A stretch of 33,248 nt of DNA from an uncultured Burkholderiales bacterium (lineage in GTDB: Bacteria > Pseudomonadota > Gammaproteobacteria > Burkholderiales > Burkholderiaceae_C), in contig CAIVLE010000195.1 in assembly GCA_903906635.1 (NCBI GenBank), positions 1 to 33,248 of the forward strand, written 5' to 3'. The notes under the pieces are model-generated. The model was not told where the DNA came from. It ran no database searches and was given only the letters and a program-made list of their open reading frames with translations. The position numbers were made by a program, and so were the translations under genes. Numbering within the stretch: position 1 is the stretch's first letter; each line of letters starts with the position of its first letter. Below are positions 9,100 to 18,579 of this stretch, piece after piece.

Positions 9100-10196
9100 T
9101 GAAGAAAAAGTTAGTCATGAACCACCCCAAACCCAACACCAACACGGGTCTTGACAGACGCCAGCTGTTTCAAACAGGTGCAGCACTGACAGGCGCTGCC
9201 ATGACGGGCGCGGCACTTTTTGCCCCCAGCGCACAGGCGGCAAAGCCCTCACAAACACCCCACATCGCAGCGCAAGAGCACTGGGTCAAGCGCCAAGTAG
9301 GTACCGAATCCATTGATCTGTTCATGTGGCGAAAGCTCGTGCCCAGCATGGTGAAAAAGTCCAGCAAAGGCACGATCTTGTTTGTGCACGGCTCCTCCAT
9401 GGCGGGCACGCCCGTCTTTGACCTGCAAGTGCCAGGCAAACCGCAGTACTCCACCATGGACCACTTTGCCAAGTTGGGCTATGACACGTGGTGCTTGGAC
9501 AACGAAGGGTATGGGCGATCGAGCAAATCGCGCAACATCAACTTTGACATCAGCAACGGGGCCGATGATCTGGCGGCTGTGAGCCAATATATCTTGGCGC
9601 AAACAGGCGGCAAACCCCTGATGCTCTATGGTCTGTCCTCAGGCGCTTTGAAAGCCGCCTTGTTCACCGAACGATTCCCAGAGCGCGTGAGCCGCATTGC
9701 CTTGGACGCCTTTGTGTGGACCGGCGAAGGCAGCCCCACCCTGGCCAAGCGGCGCGCTCGCATTGGCGAATGGTCGGGCACCACACGCAGAGGCATTGAC
9801 CAAGCGATGATCGAGAGCATCTTCACCCGCGACCACCCGGGCACAGCCGATGCCGATGTGGTCAATGCATTTGCACAAGCCATTCTCAAGCTCGACACCT
9901 CGGTGCCCACGGGCTCGTATGTGGACATGTCCATCAACTTGCCTGTGTGCCAGCCCGACAAAATGCCAGTGCCCGTGATGATCATGCGCGGTCAGTTCGA
10001 TGGCATTGCCAGCTTCAAAGACTTGCTCAACTACTTTGAAAAACTGCCCAACCCCGACAAGCGATTTGTCGTCATGCCGGGCATTGCGCACTCGAGCTTG
10101 CACGAAAAAAACCTATTCATCGTGCACAACGTGTTGGAGAGCTTTTTCGCGGAACCTGCGCCCGTCTATACGTGGGTTGAGACGCTCAGAATTTGA
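9099..10196 (+). CDS. Exported alpha/beta hydrolase (copy 2), paralogue of copy 1
   Basis: The 365-residue product carries a Tat-type signal, DRRQLFQTGAALTGAA followed by an alanine-rich core and a likely AQA-A cleavage site near residue 47. Catalytic residues are Ser180 in GLSSG (178-182), Asp301 in MRGQFDGIAS and His331 in MPGIAHSS. It matches the hydrolase at 6759-7799 along its length, including TRDHPGT and ALDAFVWTGEGSPTLA. The nucleophile elbow differs (GLSSG versus GSSSG), so substrate preference may have diverged. ATG 9099 overlaps the preceding TGA; an alternative ATG at 9117 would also leave the Tat signal intact and cannot be excluded. It ends the apparent hydrolase/cytochrome operon. 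Confidence 0.87.
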   Translation: MKKKLVMNHPKPNTNTGLDRRQLFQTGAALTGAAMTGAALFAPSAQAAKPSQTPHIAAQEHWVKRQVGTESIDLFMWRKLVPSMVKKSSKGTILFVHGSSMAGTPVFDLQVPGKPQYSTMDHFAKLGYDTWCLDNEGYGRSSKSRNINFDISNGADDLAAVSQYILAQTGGKPLMLYGLSSGALKAALFTERFPERVSRIALDAFVWTGEGSPTLAKRRARIGEWSGTTRRGIDQAMIESIFTRDHPGTADADVVNAFAQAILKLDTSVPTGSYVDMSINLPVCQPDKMPVPVMIMRGQFDGIASFKDLLNYFEKLPNPDKRFVVMPGIAHSSLHEKNLFIVHNVLESFFAEPAPVYTWVETLRI

Positions 10197-10212
10197 GACT
10201 GTCTGATTCTCT

Positions 10213-10239
10213 GGGTTGGTGTAGGCTCGACACCCACCC
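10213..10239 (+). promoter_or_regulatory. Hairpin abutting the ribosome-binding site of the methyltransferase gene
   Basis: GGGTTGGTGT (10213-10222) pairs with ACACCCACCC (10230-10239) at 9 of 10 positions around a 7-nt loop. The Shine-Dalgarno GGAGG (10240-10244) starts at the foot of the stem and the ATG is at 10249. There is no T-run, so it is not a standard terminator; it may affect translation initiation or protect the 5' end of the mRNA. Confidence 0.4.
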
Positions 10240-10248
10240 GGAGGATGT

Positions 10249-11076
10249 ATGACGCGATTTTTCAAACACCTGTTCACCGCCTGTGCCGCATGGGCTGTGG
10301 TCTGCACTGTGAGCCCGCAGGGGGCGTGGGCCCAACCCGTCTCGCCCGAGACCTTTCGCGCCTTACTGAGTGCGCCGCACCGAAGCGCAAGCAATGTGGT
10401 GCGCGACCCCTACCGCCATCCCAGCGAGACTTTGGCGTTTTTTGGCATCCAAGCCCACCACACCGTGATCGAGGTGCTGCCCGGCAGCAGCGGCTATTAC
10501 CTTGAAATCTTGGCCCCTTGGCTCAAGGACAAAGGCCACTACATCGCCGCAGACCGTGACGACTCCTTGGCGCAGTACATCCCCGACCACCTCAAACTCT
10601 TGCAACGCCTCAAAAACGAACCCCAGTTGTACGACCAAGTGCAAGTCACCCCATTCAGGGCAGATCTGCACCGCATCGCGCCCGACGCCAGTGCGGACGT
10701 GGTGATCAGTTTTCGCAACCTGCACAACTGGATGGAACGCAACGAGTTGCAAGAGTCGCTGCGTGCGTTTCACCGGGCCCTGAAACCCGGTGGGGTGCTT
10801 GGCGTCGTCGACCACCGAGGTCGCACCGACCAAACCCAAGACGCGCAAATCACCTCTGGCTATGTGCGCCAAGACGTGGCAGTAGCCCTGATCGAACAAG
10901 CTGGCTTTGAACTCGTGGCCACCTCAGAGGTCAATGCCAACCCCAAGGACACCAAAGACCACCCCGAGGGCGTGTGGACCTTGCCACCGGTCTACCGCTT
11001 GAAAGACAAAGACCGCGCCAAGTATGAAGCCATCGGTGAGAGCGACCGCTTCACCCTGCGCTTTGTCAAGCGCTGA
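10249..11076 (+). CDS. Class I SAM-dependent methyltransferase with signal peptide
   Basis: The 275-residue protein starts with a typical export signal (FFKHLFTACAAWAVVCTV, probable AWA-Q cleavage near residue 28). A Rossmann methyltransferase of the predicted-methyltransferase type (COG4798-like) follows. Motif I appears as VIEVLPGSSGYYLEIL (about residues 69-84), the acidic end of strand 2 as IAADRDD, and the post-motif strand as DVVISFRNLHNWM. LKPGGVLGVVDHRG is the usual motif before strand 5. SAM is not known to occur freely in the periplasm, so an exported methyltransferase fold is odd; members of this family may have another role. The start has GGAGG 5 bp upstream. It follows the hydrolase cluster by 52 bp but may be separately controlled. 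Confidence 0.8.
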   Translation: MTRFFKHLFTACAAWAVVCTVSPQGAWAQPVSPETFRALLSAPHRSASNVVRDPYRHPSETLAFFGIQAHHTVIEVLPGSSGYYLEILAPWLKDKGHYIAADRDDSLAQYIPDHLKLLQRLKNEPQLYDQVQVTPFRADLHRIAPDASADVVISFRNLHNWMERNELQESLRAFHRALKPGGVLGVVDHRGRTDQTQDAQITSGYVRQDVAVALIEQAGFELVATSEVNANPKDTKDHPEGVWTLPPVYRLKDKDRAKYEAIGESDRFTLRFVKR

Positions 11077-11138
11077 TCCACCACGTTTAAACCCCTCAAA
11101 CACTGGGGGCTTGACAGCTGCTCGGATTTCGGAGAAAG

Positions 11139-11158
11139 TTATTTCAATATTGAAATAT
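11139..11158. promoter_or_regulatory. Palindromic operator before the 2-aminobenzoyl-CoA operon
   Basis: Bases 11140-11157 form a perfect 18-bp palindrome (TATTTCAATATTGAAATA). It is strikingly AT-rich for this window and lies 29 bp before the first start codon of the operon. A TTGACA at 11111-11116 upstream could be a -35 element, though no clean -10 sits 17 bp from it. Nearly the same 20-bp sequence occurs at 26447-26466. The symmetry and size fit a MarR dimer, and a MarR gene is the third gene of this operon. Confidence 0.75.
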
Positions 11159-11186
11159 ACAAGTCCGAAACATTTCTGGAGTGGTG

Positions 11187-13508
11187 ATGAAAATTGTCTG
11201 CATTGGTGGGGGGCCAGCTGGCCTGTACTTTGGCTTGCTGATGAAGCAGCGCAATCCAGCGCATGACATCACGGTGGTTGAGCGCAACCGCCCCTACGAC
11301 ACCTTTGGCTGGGGCGTGGTGTTCTCCGACGCGACCATGGAGAACATGCGCGCTTGGGACCGCGAGACGGCCGACCAAATTCAAGAGGCCTTTAACCACT
11401 GGGATGACATTGAGTTGTTGTTCAAAGGGCGACGCATCCGCTCGGGTGGCCACGGCTTTGTGGGCATTGGCCGCAAAAAACTCCTCAACATCTTGCAGGC
11501 GCGCTGCGAAGAACTGGGCGTCAAGCTGGTGTTTGACTGCGATGTGCAGTCAGACCTCGACTTCCCAGATGCCGACTTGGTGATCGCCAGCGACGGCATC
11601 AACTCCAGCATCCGCACTCGCTACGCCCAGACCTTCAAGCCCGACATCGTCACCCGCCCCAATCGCTTCATCTGGCTGGGCACGCACCGCCTCTATGACG
11701 CCTTCACGTTTGATTTTCAAAAGACCGAGCACGGTTGGTTTCAAGCCCACATCTACAAGTTTGACGACACCACCACCACCTTCATCGTCGAGTGCCCAGA
11801 GCATGTGTTTCTGGCCCACGGCCTGGACAAAGTCGACCAAGAAGGCTCGATTGCGTTTTGCGAAAAGTTGTTTTCTGACACTCTGCAAGGCGCCAAACTG
11901 ATGACCAACGCGCGCCATCTACGTGGCTCGGCCTGGCTTAATTTTCAGCGCGTGGTCTGCGAGCAGTGGTGGCTCAAGAACCAACACAACTCGCACGTGG
12001 TGTTGATGGGCGACGCGGTGCACACCGCCCACTTTGCCATCGGCTCAGGCACCAAACTGGCGATTGAAGATGCGATCGAGCTCACCCGCCAATTCGAACT
12101 GCTGGGCGACTCTGCCCAACACATCACCGATGTCTTGACCGCTTACCAAGAGGCGCGTCGCATCGAGACCCTCAAAATTCAAAACGCCGCCTGGAACGCC
12201 ATGGCCTGGTTCGAGGTGTGTGGTGAGCGCTACTGCGATCAACTCGAGCCCGAGCAGTTCATGTACTCCATGCTCACACGCAGCCAGCGCATCAGCCACG
12301 AGAACCTGCGGTTGCGCGACAAGGCGTGGCTAGATGGCTATGAGCACTGGTTCGCCCAAGACAACCCCGCCCTGCCCGCCACGCCGCCCATGTTCACGCC
12401 CTACCGCGTGCGCTCGGTCACGCTCAAAAACCGGGTCGTGGTCTCGCCCATGGCGCAGTACTCGGCCCTTGACGGCATCGCGGGCGACTACCACTTGGTG
12501 CACCTGGGCGCACGCGCCATGGGCGGCGCGGCCATGGTCTTTTCAGAGATGATCTGCACCAGTCCGGACGCACGCATCACCCCTGGTTGCCCGGGCTTGT
12601 GGAACGACGCCCAAGGCGACGCCTGGCAACGCATCGTGGCCTGGGCACACGCCAACAGCGACGCCAAGATGGCCGCGCAAATTGGCCACGCCGGTGCCAA
12701 AGGCTCCACCCGCCGAGCCTGGGACGGGATTGATCAACCCCTGAGCGAGGACGACACCGAAGCCAATTGGCCCCTGCTCAGTGCTTCGCCACAGCAGTAC
12801 GTACCAGGCGTGAGTCAGACCTCGCACGCCATGACGCGCGCCGACATGGACCGCGTCAAAGCCGACTTTGTGGCGGCCACCCAGCGTGCGGCACGGGCCG
12901 GATTTGATTGGTTAGAGCTGCACTGCGCCCACGGCTATTTGCTCTCGAGCTTCATCTCTCCGCTCACCAATCACCGCGACGACGACTACGGCGGCTCGCT
13001 CGACAAGCGCTTGCGCTACCCCCTGGAGGTGTTTGCGGCGGTGCGTGCAGCGTGGCCAGACCACCTGCCCATGTCGGTGCGCATCTCCGCCCACGATTGG
13101 GTCGAAGGGGGCATCACGCCCAACGACGCCGTGCAGATTGCCAAAGCTTTCAAAGCCGCAGGCGCTGACCTGATCGACTGCTCCTCAGGCCAGGTCAGCA
13201 AACTAGAAAAACCAGTCTTTGGCCGCATGTTTCAAACCCCGTTTGCCGACCAAGTGCGACAAGAAGCAGGCATCGCCACCATCGCCGTGGGCGCCATCAG
13301 CGAAGCCGACCACGTCAACAGCATCATCGCAGCCGGGCGTGCCGACTTGTGCGCTGTGGCGCGCCCCCACTTGGCCAACCCCGCCTGGACGCTGACCGAA
13401 GCCGCCCGCATTGGCTACCCCGCGCTGGCTTGGCCCAAGCAATACCTCTCAGCCAAGCGCCAAATCGAAGCCAACTTCGAACGCGCGGCCTCGCAAGCAC
13501 TCAAGTAA
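11187..13508 (+). CDS. abmA: 2-aminobenzoyl-CoA monooxygenase/reductase (bifunctional, salicylyl-CoA 5-hydroxylase type)
   Basis: This 773-residue fusion hydroxylates the ring of 2-aminobenzoyl-CoA at C5 and then reduces it, the key dearomatising step of the CoA-dependent anthranilate pathway known from Azoarcus/Aromatoleum evansii. The N-terminal half is a FAD monooxygenase: dinucleotide motif [10 protein letters not shown] at residues 7-16, and the second FAD motif [18 protein letters not shown] at about 275-292. From about residue 402 ([20 protein letters not shown]) it is an old-yellow-enzyme-type FMN reductase. [19 protein letters not shown] is near 580 and YGGSL follows. ATG 11187 is preferred to GTG 11181/11184 because CTGGAG lies just upstream. 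Related enzymes accept salicylyl-CoA, so substrate rests on the neighbouring ligase. Confidence 0.9.
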   Translation: MKIVCIGGGPAGLYFGLLMKQRNPAHDITVVERNRPYDTFGWGVVFSDATMENMRAWDRETADQIQEAFNHWDDIELLFKGRRIRSGGHGFVGIGRKKLLNILQARCEELGVKLVFDCDVQSDLDFPDADLVIASDGINSSIRTRYAQTFKPDIVTRPNRFIWLGTHRLYDAFTFDFQKTEHGWFQAHIYKFDDTTTTFIVECPEHVFLAHGLDKVDQEGSIAFCEKLFSDTLQGAKLMTNARHLRGSAWLNFQRVVCEQWWLKNQHNSHVVLMGDAVHTAHFAIGSGTKLAIEDAIELTRQFELLGDSAQHITDVLTAYQEARRIETLKIQNAAWNAMAWFEVCGERYCDQLEPEQFMYSMLTRSQRISHENLRLRDKAWLDGYEHWFAQDNPALPATPPMFTPYRVRSVTLKNRVVVSPMAQYSALDGIAGDYHLVHLGARAMGGAAMVFSEMICTSPDARITPGCPGLWNDAQGDAWQRIVAWAHANSDAKMAAQIGHAGAKGSTRRAWDGIDQPLSEDDTEANWPLLSASPQQYVPGVSQTSHAMTRADMDRVKADFVAATQRAARAGFDWLELHCAHGYLLSSFISPLTNHRDDDYGGSLDKRLRYPLEVFAAVRAAWPDHLPMSVRISAHDWVEGGITPNDAVQIAKAFKAAGADLIDCSSGQVSKLEKPVFGRMFQTPFADQVRQEAGIATIAVGAISEADHVNSIIAAGRADLCAVARPHLANPAWTLTEAARIGYPALAWPKQYLSAKRQIEANFERAASQALK

Positions 13509-13536
13509 ATCCTTTCTCCACTCAGTACACCACGCC

Positions 13537-14331
13537 ATGAGCTCCTCCCCACTTCACGCACACCACGCGGTGATCACCGGCGCGGCGCGCGGCATTGGTG
13601 CTGCCATTGCCAAGCAACTCGCCAAGGCGGGTGCCAGCCTCACCCTGATCGGGCGCAACGCCGACAGCTTGCAAGCGCTGGCACGCACGCTTGGCCCCGA
13701 CGTGCGTGTGCACATCGAAGCCGCTGATGTGAGCAATGCAGCCGCCATCGAGCGCGCCATGGCGGCCAGCGTGCAAGCGCTGGGCCCCGTGACTATTTTG
13801 GTCAACAACGCGGGCCAAGCCGCCAGCATGCCGTTTGGCAAAACGGATTTGGCGCTGTGGCAACAGATGCTCAACGTCAACCTCACCGGCACCTACCTGT
13901 GCACCCAGGCCGCGCTGCCCAGCATGCTGCAAGCCGCCGCCCAGGGCACACCAGGGCGCATCGTCAACGTGGCCAGCACGGCAGGCCTTCAGGGCTATGC
14001 TTACGTGAGTGCCTACAGCGCCGCCAAACACGGCGTGATTGGCCTCACGCGCTCACTGGCCTTGGAGTTAGCCCGCAAAGGCATCACCGTCAACGCCATC
14101 TGTCCTGGCTACACCGAGACCGACATCGTGGCCGAGGCCATTGCCAACATCGTGCAGAAAACGGGCAAGACCCCTGATGAGGCGCGTGCAGCATTGGCCG
14201 AACGCAACCCCCAACAGCGCTTGGTGCAACCTGATGAAGTGGCCCACGCGGTGCTCAGCGTGTGCCTGCCTGGCAGCAGCGCAATCAATGGACAAGCCAT
14301 CGCCGTCGATGGCGGAGAGTTGGCAGGATGA
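13537..14331 (+). CDS. SDR-family dehydrogenase, probably 3-hydroxyacyl-CoA dehydrogenase
   Basis: The 264-residue product is a classical short-chain dehydrogenase. It has the cofactor loop TGAARGIG (residues 10-17), NNAG in VNNAGQAAS (about 89-92), the catalytic YSAAK with Tyr in SAYSAAKHGVIG (about 160), and the usual C-terminal GQAIAVDGGEL. NADH use is likely, as no Arg follows the glycine loop in the NADP position, but this is not certain. In CoA-dependent anthranilate operons such an enzyme oxidises a ring or ring-opened hydroxyacyl-CoA. ATG 13537 gives the normal N terminus; longer in-frame starts upstream run back into abmA. The gene ends in an ATGA overlap with marR. Confidence 0.85.
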   Translation: MSSSPLHAHHAVITGAARGIGAAIAKQLAKAGASLTLIGRNADSLQALARTLGPDVRVHIEAADVSNAAAIERAMAASVQALGPVTILVNNAGQAASMPFGKTDLALWQQMLNVNLTGTYLCTQAALPSMLQAAAQGTPGRIVNVASTAGLQGYAYVSAYSAAKHGVIGLTRSLALELARKGITVNAICPGYTETDIVAEAIANIVQKTGKTPDEARAALAERNPQQRLVQPDEVAHAVLSVCLPGSSAINGQAIAVDGGELAG

Positions 14332-14834
14332 GTCACCCAGAAACCGAAGACTTGGAGTTGCGCGCGCGCGACGACCACCACGCCTCACTGCGCCTGTGGC
14401 TGCGCCTGCTCTCGTGCACCACCTTGGTCGAAGACAGCATTCGCCAACAGCTGCGCGAGCAGTTTGACATTTCGCTCTCGCGCTTTGACTTGATGGCCCA
14501 ACTCGAACGCCATTCCGAGGGCCTGACCATGGGGGAGCTCTCGCGCCGCATGATGGTCAGTGGCGGCAACATCACGGTCATCGTGGACCAGTTGGAAAAA
14601 GAACAACTGGTGCAGCGCCAAATCGCTGCCAAAGACCGCCGTTCTTTTCGCGTGCTGCTCACCCCCTCGGGCCATAAAGCCTTTGCCGGCATGGCCTCGG
14701 CCCACGAAGCTTGGGTGGTGGGCTTGTTCAGCGGCTTGTCTGAGCGCCAGCAGCAGCAACTCAACACCCTGCTGAGTCACCTCAAAACCAGCATCCACCA
14801 CAGCCAATCCAACCCGTCCTCGGAGCACACATGA
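14328..14834 (+). CDS. MarR-family transcriptional regulator
   Basis: The 168-residue protein has the MarR winged helix: a helix with [35 protein letters not shown] followed by the wing [21 protein letters not shown] with the conserved DRR. In CoA-dependent aromatic pathways, MarR repressors of this type commonly respond to the aryl-CoA thioester; here the ligand would be 2-aminobenzoyl-CoA or a related compound (inference). Its location third in the operon, sharing ATGA overlaps with both neighbours, means it would be produced along with the enzymes and could shut the operon down. The perfect palindrome at 11140-11157 and its near copy at 26447-26466 are the obvious candidate binding sites. 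Confidence 0.88.
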   Translation: MSHPETEDLELRARDDHHASLRLWLRLLSCTTLVEDSIRQQLREQFDISLSRFDLMAQLERHSEGLTMGELSRRMMVSGGNITVIVDQLEKEQLVQRQIAAKDRRSFRVLLTPSGHKAFAGMASAHEAWVVGLFSGLSERQQQQLNTLLSHLKTSIHHSQSNPSSEHT

Positions 14835-15691
14835 GCACCACCTACCTCAACGGCCAAGCCCATCAATTGCCACGCCACCGCCAAAGCTTGGCGGCGTACG
14901 CAGCCGAACATTTTTTGTTTGCCTTGCACGAAGGTGTGGCCACCATCACCTTGAACCGACCCGAGCGCAAAAATCCCCTCTCCTTTGAGTCCTACGCCGA
15001 GCTGCGTGACTTGTTTCGCGCCATGAGTTATGCCGACGATGTGCACGCGGTGGTCATCACCGGCGCGGGCGAGAACTTTTGCTCAGGCGGCGATGTGCAC
15101 GAAATCATTGGCCCGCTCACACAACTCGACATGCCAGGGCTGTTGGCCTTCACCCGCATGACAGGCGACCTGGTCAAAGCCATGCGGGCTTGTCCGCAAC
15201 CCATCGTGGCGGCGATTGATGGCATTTGCGCCGGTGCCGGTGCGCTGCTGGCCTTGGCATCAGACCTGCGCTATGGCACTGAGCGCAGCAAAACCTACTT
15301 TTTGTTCAACAAAGTAGGTCTGGCAGGTTGTGACATGGGCGCTTGCGCCCTGCTCCCACGTGTGATCGGTCAAGGCCGCGCCTCCGAGCTTCTCTACAGC
15401 GGGCGCGGCTTGCCAGGCCTAGAGGCCGAACGTTGGGGGTTTTACAACCGAGTGTGCACACCCGACGAGGTGCTCTCCCAAGCCCAAGCCATGGCCCATC
15501 AACTCGCGCACGGCCCGACCTTTGCCAACGCCATGACCAAGAAGATGCTGCAACAAGAATGGAACATGGGCGTGGACGAAGCCATCGAAGCCGAAGCCCA
15601 AGCCCAAGCCATTTGCATGATGACCAACGACTTCCACCGGGCTTACCACGCCTTTGTGGCCAAACAAACGCCTGTCTTTCAAGGAGACTGA
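14831..15691 (+). CDS. Enoyl-CoA hydratase/isomerase family protein
   Basis: The 286-residue crotonase-fold protein has the oxyanion-hole segments [12 protein letters not shown] (about residues 79-90) and [20 protein letters not shown] (about 132-151). Its C-terminal helices contain [29 protein letters not shown] tail of about 25 residues precedes the usual family start ([22 protein letters not shown]). It probably hydrates, or hydrolytically opens, a ring-derived enoyl/oxo-acyl-CoA after the monooxygenase/reductase step; which of these cannot be told from sequence. It is translationally coupled to marR (ATGA) and ends 2 bp before the acyl-CoA dehydrogenase start. Confidence 0.88.
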   Translation: MSTTYLNGQAHQLPRHRQSLAAYAAEHFLFALHEGVATITLNRPERKNPLSFESYAELRDLFRAMSYADDVHAVVITGAGENFCSGGDVHEIIGPLTQLDMPGLLAFTRMTGDLVKAMRACPQPIVAAIDGICAGAGALLALASDLRYGTERSKTYFLFNKVGLAGCDMGACALLPRVIGQGRASELLYSGRGLPGLEAERWGFYNRVCTPDEVLSQAQAMAHQLAHGPTFANAMTKKMLQQEWNMGVDEAIEAEAQAQAICMMTNDFHRAYHAFVAKQTPVFQGD

Positions 15692-15693
15692 GC

Positions 15694-16881
15694 ATGGCAG
15701 ACACCCCATCTGTGGCTCGTTCATGGCCCGCCGAACTTGACTGGCCATTTTTTGACGATGAACACCGCCTCTTAAAACGGGACTTGCAAGCCTGGTGTCA
15801 ACGCCACATCGACAGCCAAGCCGTGCATGGCGACGACGTAGACGCCCAGTGCCGCCAATGGGTGCAGGCCTTGGGTCAGGGGCAGTGGTTGCGCCATGCC
15901 GTGGCGGGTACCGCGTTTGGCGGTGCCCAAGCCAGCATCGACACCCGCGCCATTTGTTTGCTGCGCGAAGAACTGGCCTGGCACCACGGCTTGGCCGACT
16001 TTGCCTTTGCCATGCAAGGCCTGGGCTCGGGCGCTATCAGCCTATTTGGCACCCCTGCACAACAAGAACACTACCTGCCCCGGGTGGTGCAAGGCAGCGC
16101 CATCGCCGCTTTTGCGTTGAGCGAGCCCCAGGCCGGCTCGGATGTGGCGGCCATGGCGTGCAGCGCCACCCTTGAGGGGGACGACTACCTGATCAACGGC
16201 GAGAAAACCTGGATCTCCAACGGGGGCATCGCTGACTTTTATGTGCTGTTCGCCCGCACCCACGAGGCACCCGGCGCGCGAGGCATCAGTGCTTTCATCG
16301 TCGACGCCAACACCCCGGGGCTTGAAATTTCGGAGCGCATCGACGTCATCGCCCCGCACCCCTTGGCCACCCTGCGTTTTGTCAATGCGCGCGTGCCTGC
16401 CAGCCAACGCTTGGGCCAAGGCGGCCAAGGTTTCAAAGTAGCCATGGCCACGCTGGATGTGTTTCGCACCTCGGTGGCCGCAGCCGCGCTGGGGTTTGCC
16501 CGCCGGGCCTTGGACGCGTCGCTCGACTGGGCGCGCTCTCGCCAGATGTTTGGCCAGAGCTTGGGGGAGTTTCAAATCACCCAAACCAAGATCGCCCAAA
16601 TGGCCACGCTGCTTGACGCGGCCAGCTTGCTCACCTACCGCGCAGCTTGGCTGCGCGATCAGGGGCAGCGCATCACCCGAGAAGCCGCCATGGCCAAGAT
16701 GACGGCCACCGAAAACGCGCAACAGATCATCGACATGGCGGTGCAACTGCACGGCGGCATGGGCGTGAAAAAAGGCTGCATCGTCGAGTCGCTGTACCGC
16801 GAGATCAGGGCCCTGCGGATCTACGAAGGTGCCACTGAGGTGCAGCAACTCATCATCGGGCGCGACTTGCTCAAGTCCTGA
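15694..16881 (+). CDS. Acyl-CoA dehydrogenase
   Basis: The 395-residue flavoprotein shows the family signatures [15 protein letters not shown] (about residues 142-156), [16 protein letters not shown], and the C-terminal [35 protein letters not shown]. The Glu of YEGATE is the usual catalytic base. It would introduce a double bond in a saturated or partly reduced acyl-CoA intermediate of the pathway and pass electrons to ETF. The ATG at 15694 follows AAGGAG (15681-15686) and starts [11 protein letters not shown]; the frame is open much further upstream, but only as an overlap with the hydratase gene. Ligase follows after 15 bp. Confidence 0.9.
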   Translation: MADTPSVARSWPAELDWPFFDDEHRLLKRDLQAWCQRHIDSQAVHGDDVDAQCRQWVQALGQGQWLRHAVAGTAFGGAQASIDTRAICLLREELAWHHGLADFAFAMQGLGSGAISLFGTPAQQEHYLPRVVQGSAIAAFALSEPQAGSDVAAMACSATLEGDDYLINGEKTWISNGGIADFYVLFARTHEAPGARGISAFIVDANTPGLEISERIDVIAPHPLATLRFVNARVPASQRLGQGGQGFKVAMATLDVFRTSVAAAALGFARRALDASLDWARSRQMFGQSLGEFQITQTKIAQMATLLDAASLLTYRAAWLRDQGQRITREAAMAKMTATENAQQIIDMAVQLHGGMGVKKGCIVESLYREIRALRIYEGATEVQQLIIGRDLLKS

Positions 16882-16896
16882 CCTGAAAGGCTCGCC

Positions 16897-18567
16897 ATGA
16901 CACAACCCGACAACTCCACGCTGCCCCTGACTGCAACTTCCCACGAAGACACCTTTGCGCGCGACCGCTTGCCACCCAGCGATCAGTGGCCGCAATTTGT
17001 GTTTGACGCCCCTGAGCTGCACTACCCCGAGTTTTTGAACGCCACCGCCGAGTTGGTGGATCGCCACGTGCATGAGGGCCGCGGCGAGCGCCCCGCCATC
17101 CACGGGGCTCATGGCAGTTGGAGCTACCGTGCGTTGCAGCAGCAAATCGACCGCATTGCCCAGGTCTTGATCCACGACATGGGGCTGGTGTCGGGCAACC
17201 GCGTGCTCTTGCGCGGCGCCAACAGTCCCATGATGGCTGCGTGCTGTTTGGCCGCCATCAAAGCGGGTTTGGTGGTGGTGCCCACCATGCCTTTGCTGCG
17301 CGCAGTAGAGTTGAAACAAATCCTCGACAAAGCCCAAGTCAGCGCCGCCTTGTGCGCCGCCAGTCTGGCCGATGAGTTGTCGCACTGCCTCGACCCCACA
17401 CACCCACACCACGCGCCCAGCTTACGGCAGATGGTGTTGTTTGACAGCACCGCTCCCAAAGCGCTGCAAGCGCGCATGCAGCGCTTTGACTCGCCCTATT
17501 TGGGCCACCCGACGACGCGCGACGACGTGTGCTTGATTGCCTTTACCAGCGGCACCACGGGCAAGCCCAAAGGCACCATGCATTTTCACCGCGACATGCT
17601 GGCGATGTGTGACCTCTTTCCGCGCCATGTGCTGAACATGGGGCCTGAAGATGTGGTGTGCGGCACGCCACCGATTGCCTTCACCTTTGGTCTGGGCGGT
17701 TTATTGGCGTTCCCGCTGCGCCATGGCGCCAGCACGGTGCTCCTTGAAAAACTCACACCCGAATCGCTGCTGCACACCATCGCACAACACCGCGTCACCC
17801 AGTGCTACACGGCGCCAACCTTTTACCGCCAAATGGCACTCTTGGCCGATTACGTGGACCTGAGCAGTTTGCGCCATCCGGTCTCTGCCGGTGAAGCCTT
17901 GCCCGAGGCCACACGGCAGTTATGGCTTGACCACACCGGCATTCCCATCACCGATGGCATCGGTGGCACCGAGATGATCCACATCTACATCGCCAGCGCC
18001 GGCAAAGACTGGCGCCCCGGCACCCTGGGCCAAGTGGTACCAGGCTACCAAGCGCAAATCGTCGACGACGCCATGCAAGCTGTGCCACCAGGCACACCCG
18101 GTCGTTTGGCCGTGCGTGGCCCCACGGGCTGCCGCTACCTGGACGACCCGCGCCAAACCGACTATGTGAAAAACGGCTGGAATCTGCCGGGCGACACCTT
18201 TGTGATGGATGCCGATGGCTACTTCAGTTACTTGGCGCGCAACGACGACATGATTGTCTCGGCGGGCTACAACATCGCTGGCCCCGAAGTCGAAGGCGTG
18301 CTCCTGAGCCACCCTGCAGTTGCTGAATGCGGCGTGGTGGGCATTGCGGATGAAGCCCGCGGCCACATTGTGATGGCCCATGTGGTCCTCAAATCAGATG
18401 TTGCACCCAGCGATGCTCTGGTGGTCGAATTGCAAGACTTTGTCAAAGCACACATCGCGCCCTACAAGTACCCACGTCGCATCGAGTTCGTGGCCCAATT
18501 GCCGCGCACTGAGACCGGTAAGCTGCAACGTTTTCGTCTGCGCCAGGCTGCAGACCCCTCCCACTGA
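16897..18567 (+). CDS. abmG: 2-aminobenzoate-CoA ligase (benzoate-CoA ligase family)
   Basis: This 556-residue AMP-forming ligase activates an aromatic acid to its CoA thioester, the entry reaction of the pathway. The P-loop FTSGTTGKPKGTMHFHRD is at about residues 215-232. Later core motifs are DGIGGTEMIHIYIAS, the hinge region YLARNDDMIVSAGYNIAGPEVE and the C-terminal lysine motif PRTETGKLQRF. The N-terminal extension DTFARDRLPPSDQWPQF matches benzoate/2-aminobenzoate-CoA ligases rather than fatty acyl-CoA ligases. The substrate is inferred from pairing with the monooxygenase/reductase at 11187-13508; benzoate or salicylate would be alternatives. Confidence 0.85.
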   Translation: MTQPDNSTLPLTATSHEDTFARDRLPPSDQWPQFVFDAPELHYPEFLNATAELVDRHVHEGRGERPAIHGAHGSWSYRALQQQIDRIAQVLIHDMGLVSGNRVLLRGANSPMMAACCLAAIKAGLVVVPTMPLLRAVELKQILDKAQVSAALCAASLADELSHCLDPTHPHHAPSLRQMVLFDSTAPKALQARMQRFDSPYLGHPTTRDDVCLIAFTSGTTGKPKGTMHFHRDMLAMCDLFPRHVLNMGPEDVVCGTPPIAFTFGLGGLLAFPLRHGASTVLLEKLTPESLLHTIAQHRVTQCYTAPTFYRQMALLADYVDLSSLRHPVSAGEALPEATRQLWLDHTGIPITDGIGGTEMIHIYIASAGKDWRPGTLGQVVPGYQAQIVDDAMQAVPPGTPGRLAVRGPTGCRYLDDPRQTDYVKNGWNLPGDTFVMDADGYFSYLARNDDMIVSAGYNIAGPEVEGVLLSHPAVAECGVVGIADEARGHIVMAHVVLKSDVAPSDALVVELQDFVKAHIAPYKYPRRIEFVAQLPRTETGKLQRFRLRQAADPSH

Positions 18568-18579
18568 GAAAGGTCACCC

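Noticed and set aside
11088-11112. Possible terminator after the methyltransferase gene (CCCC and GGGG arms)
   Set aside because: Only a four-base stem with no following T-run.
16042-17412. A 456-codon open frame on the minus strand opposite the acyl-CoA dehydrogenase and CoA ligase genes
   Set aside because: It is a codon-bias shadow: the plus-strand genes have complete family motifs, and the antisense product has none.
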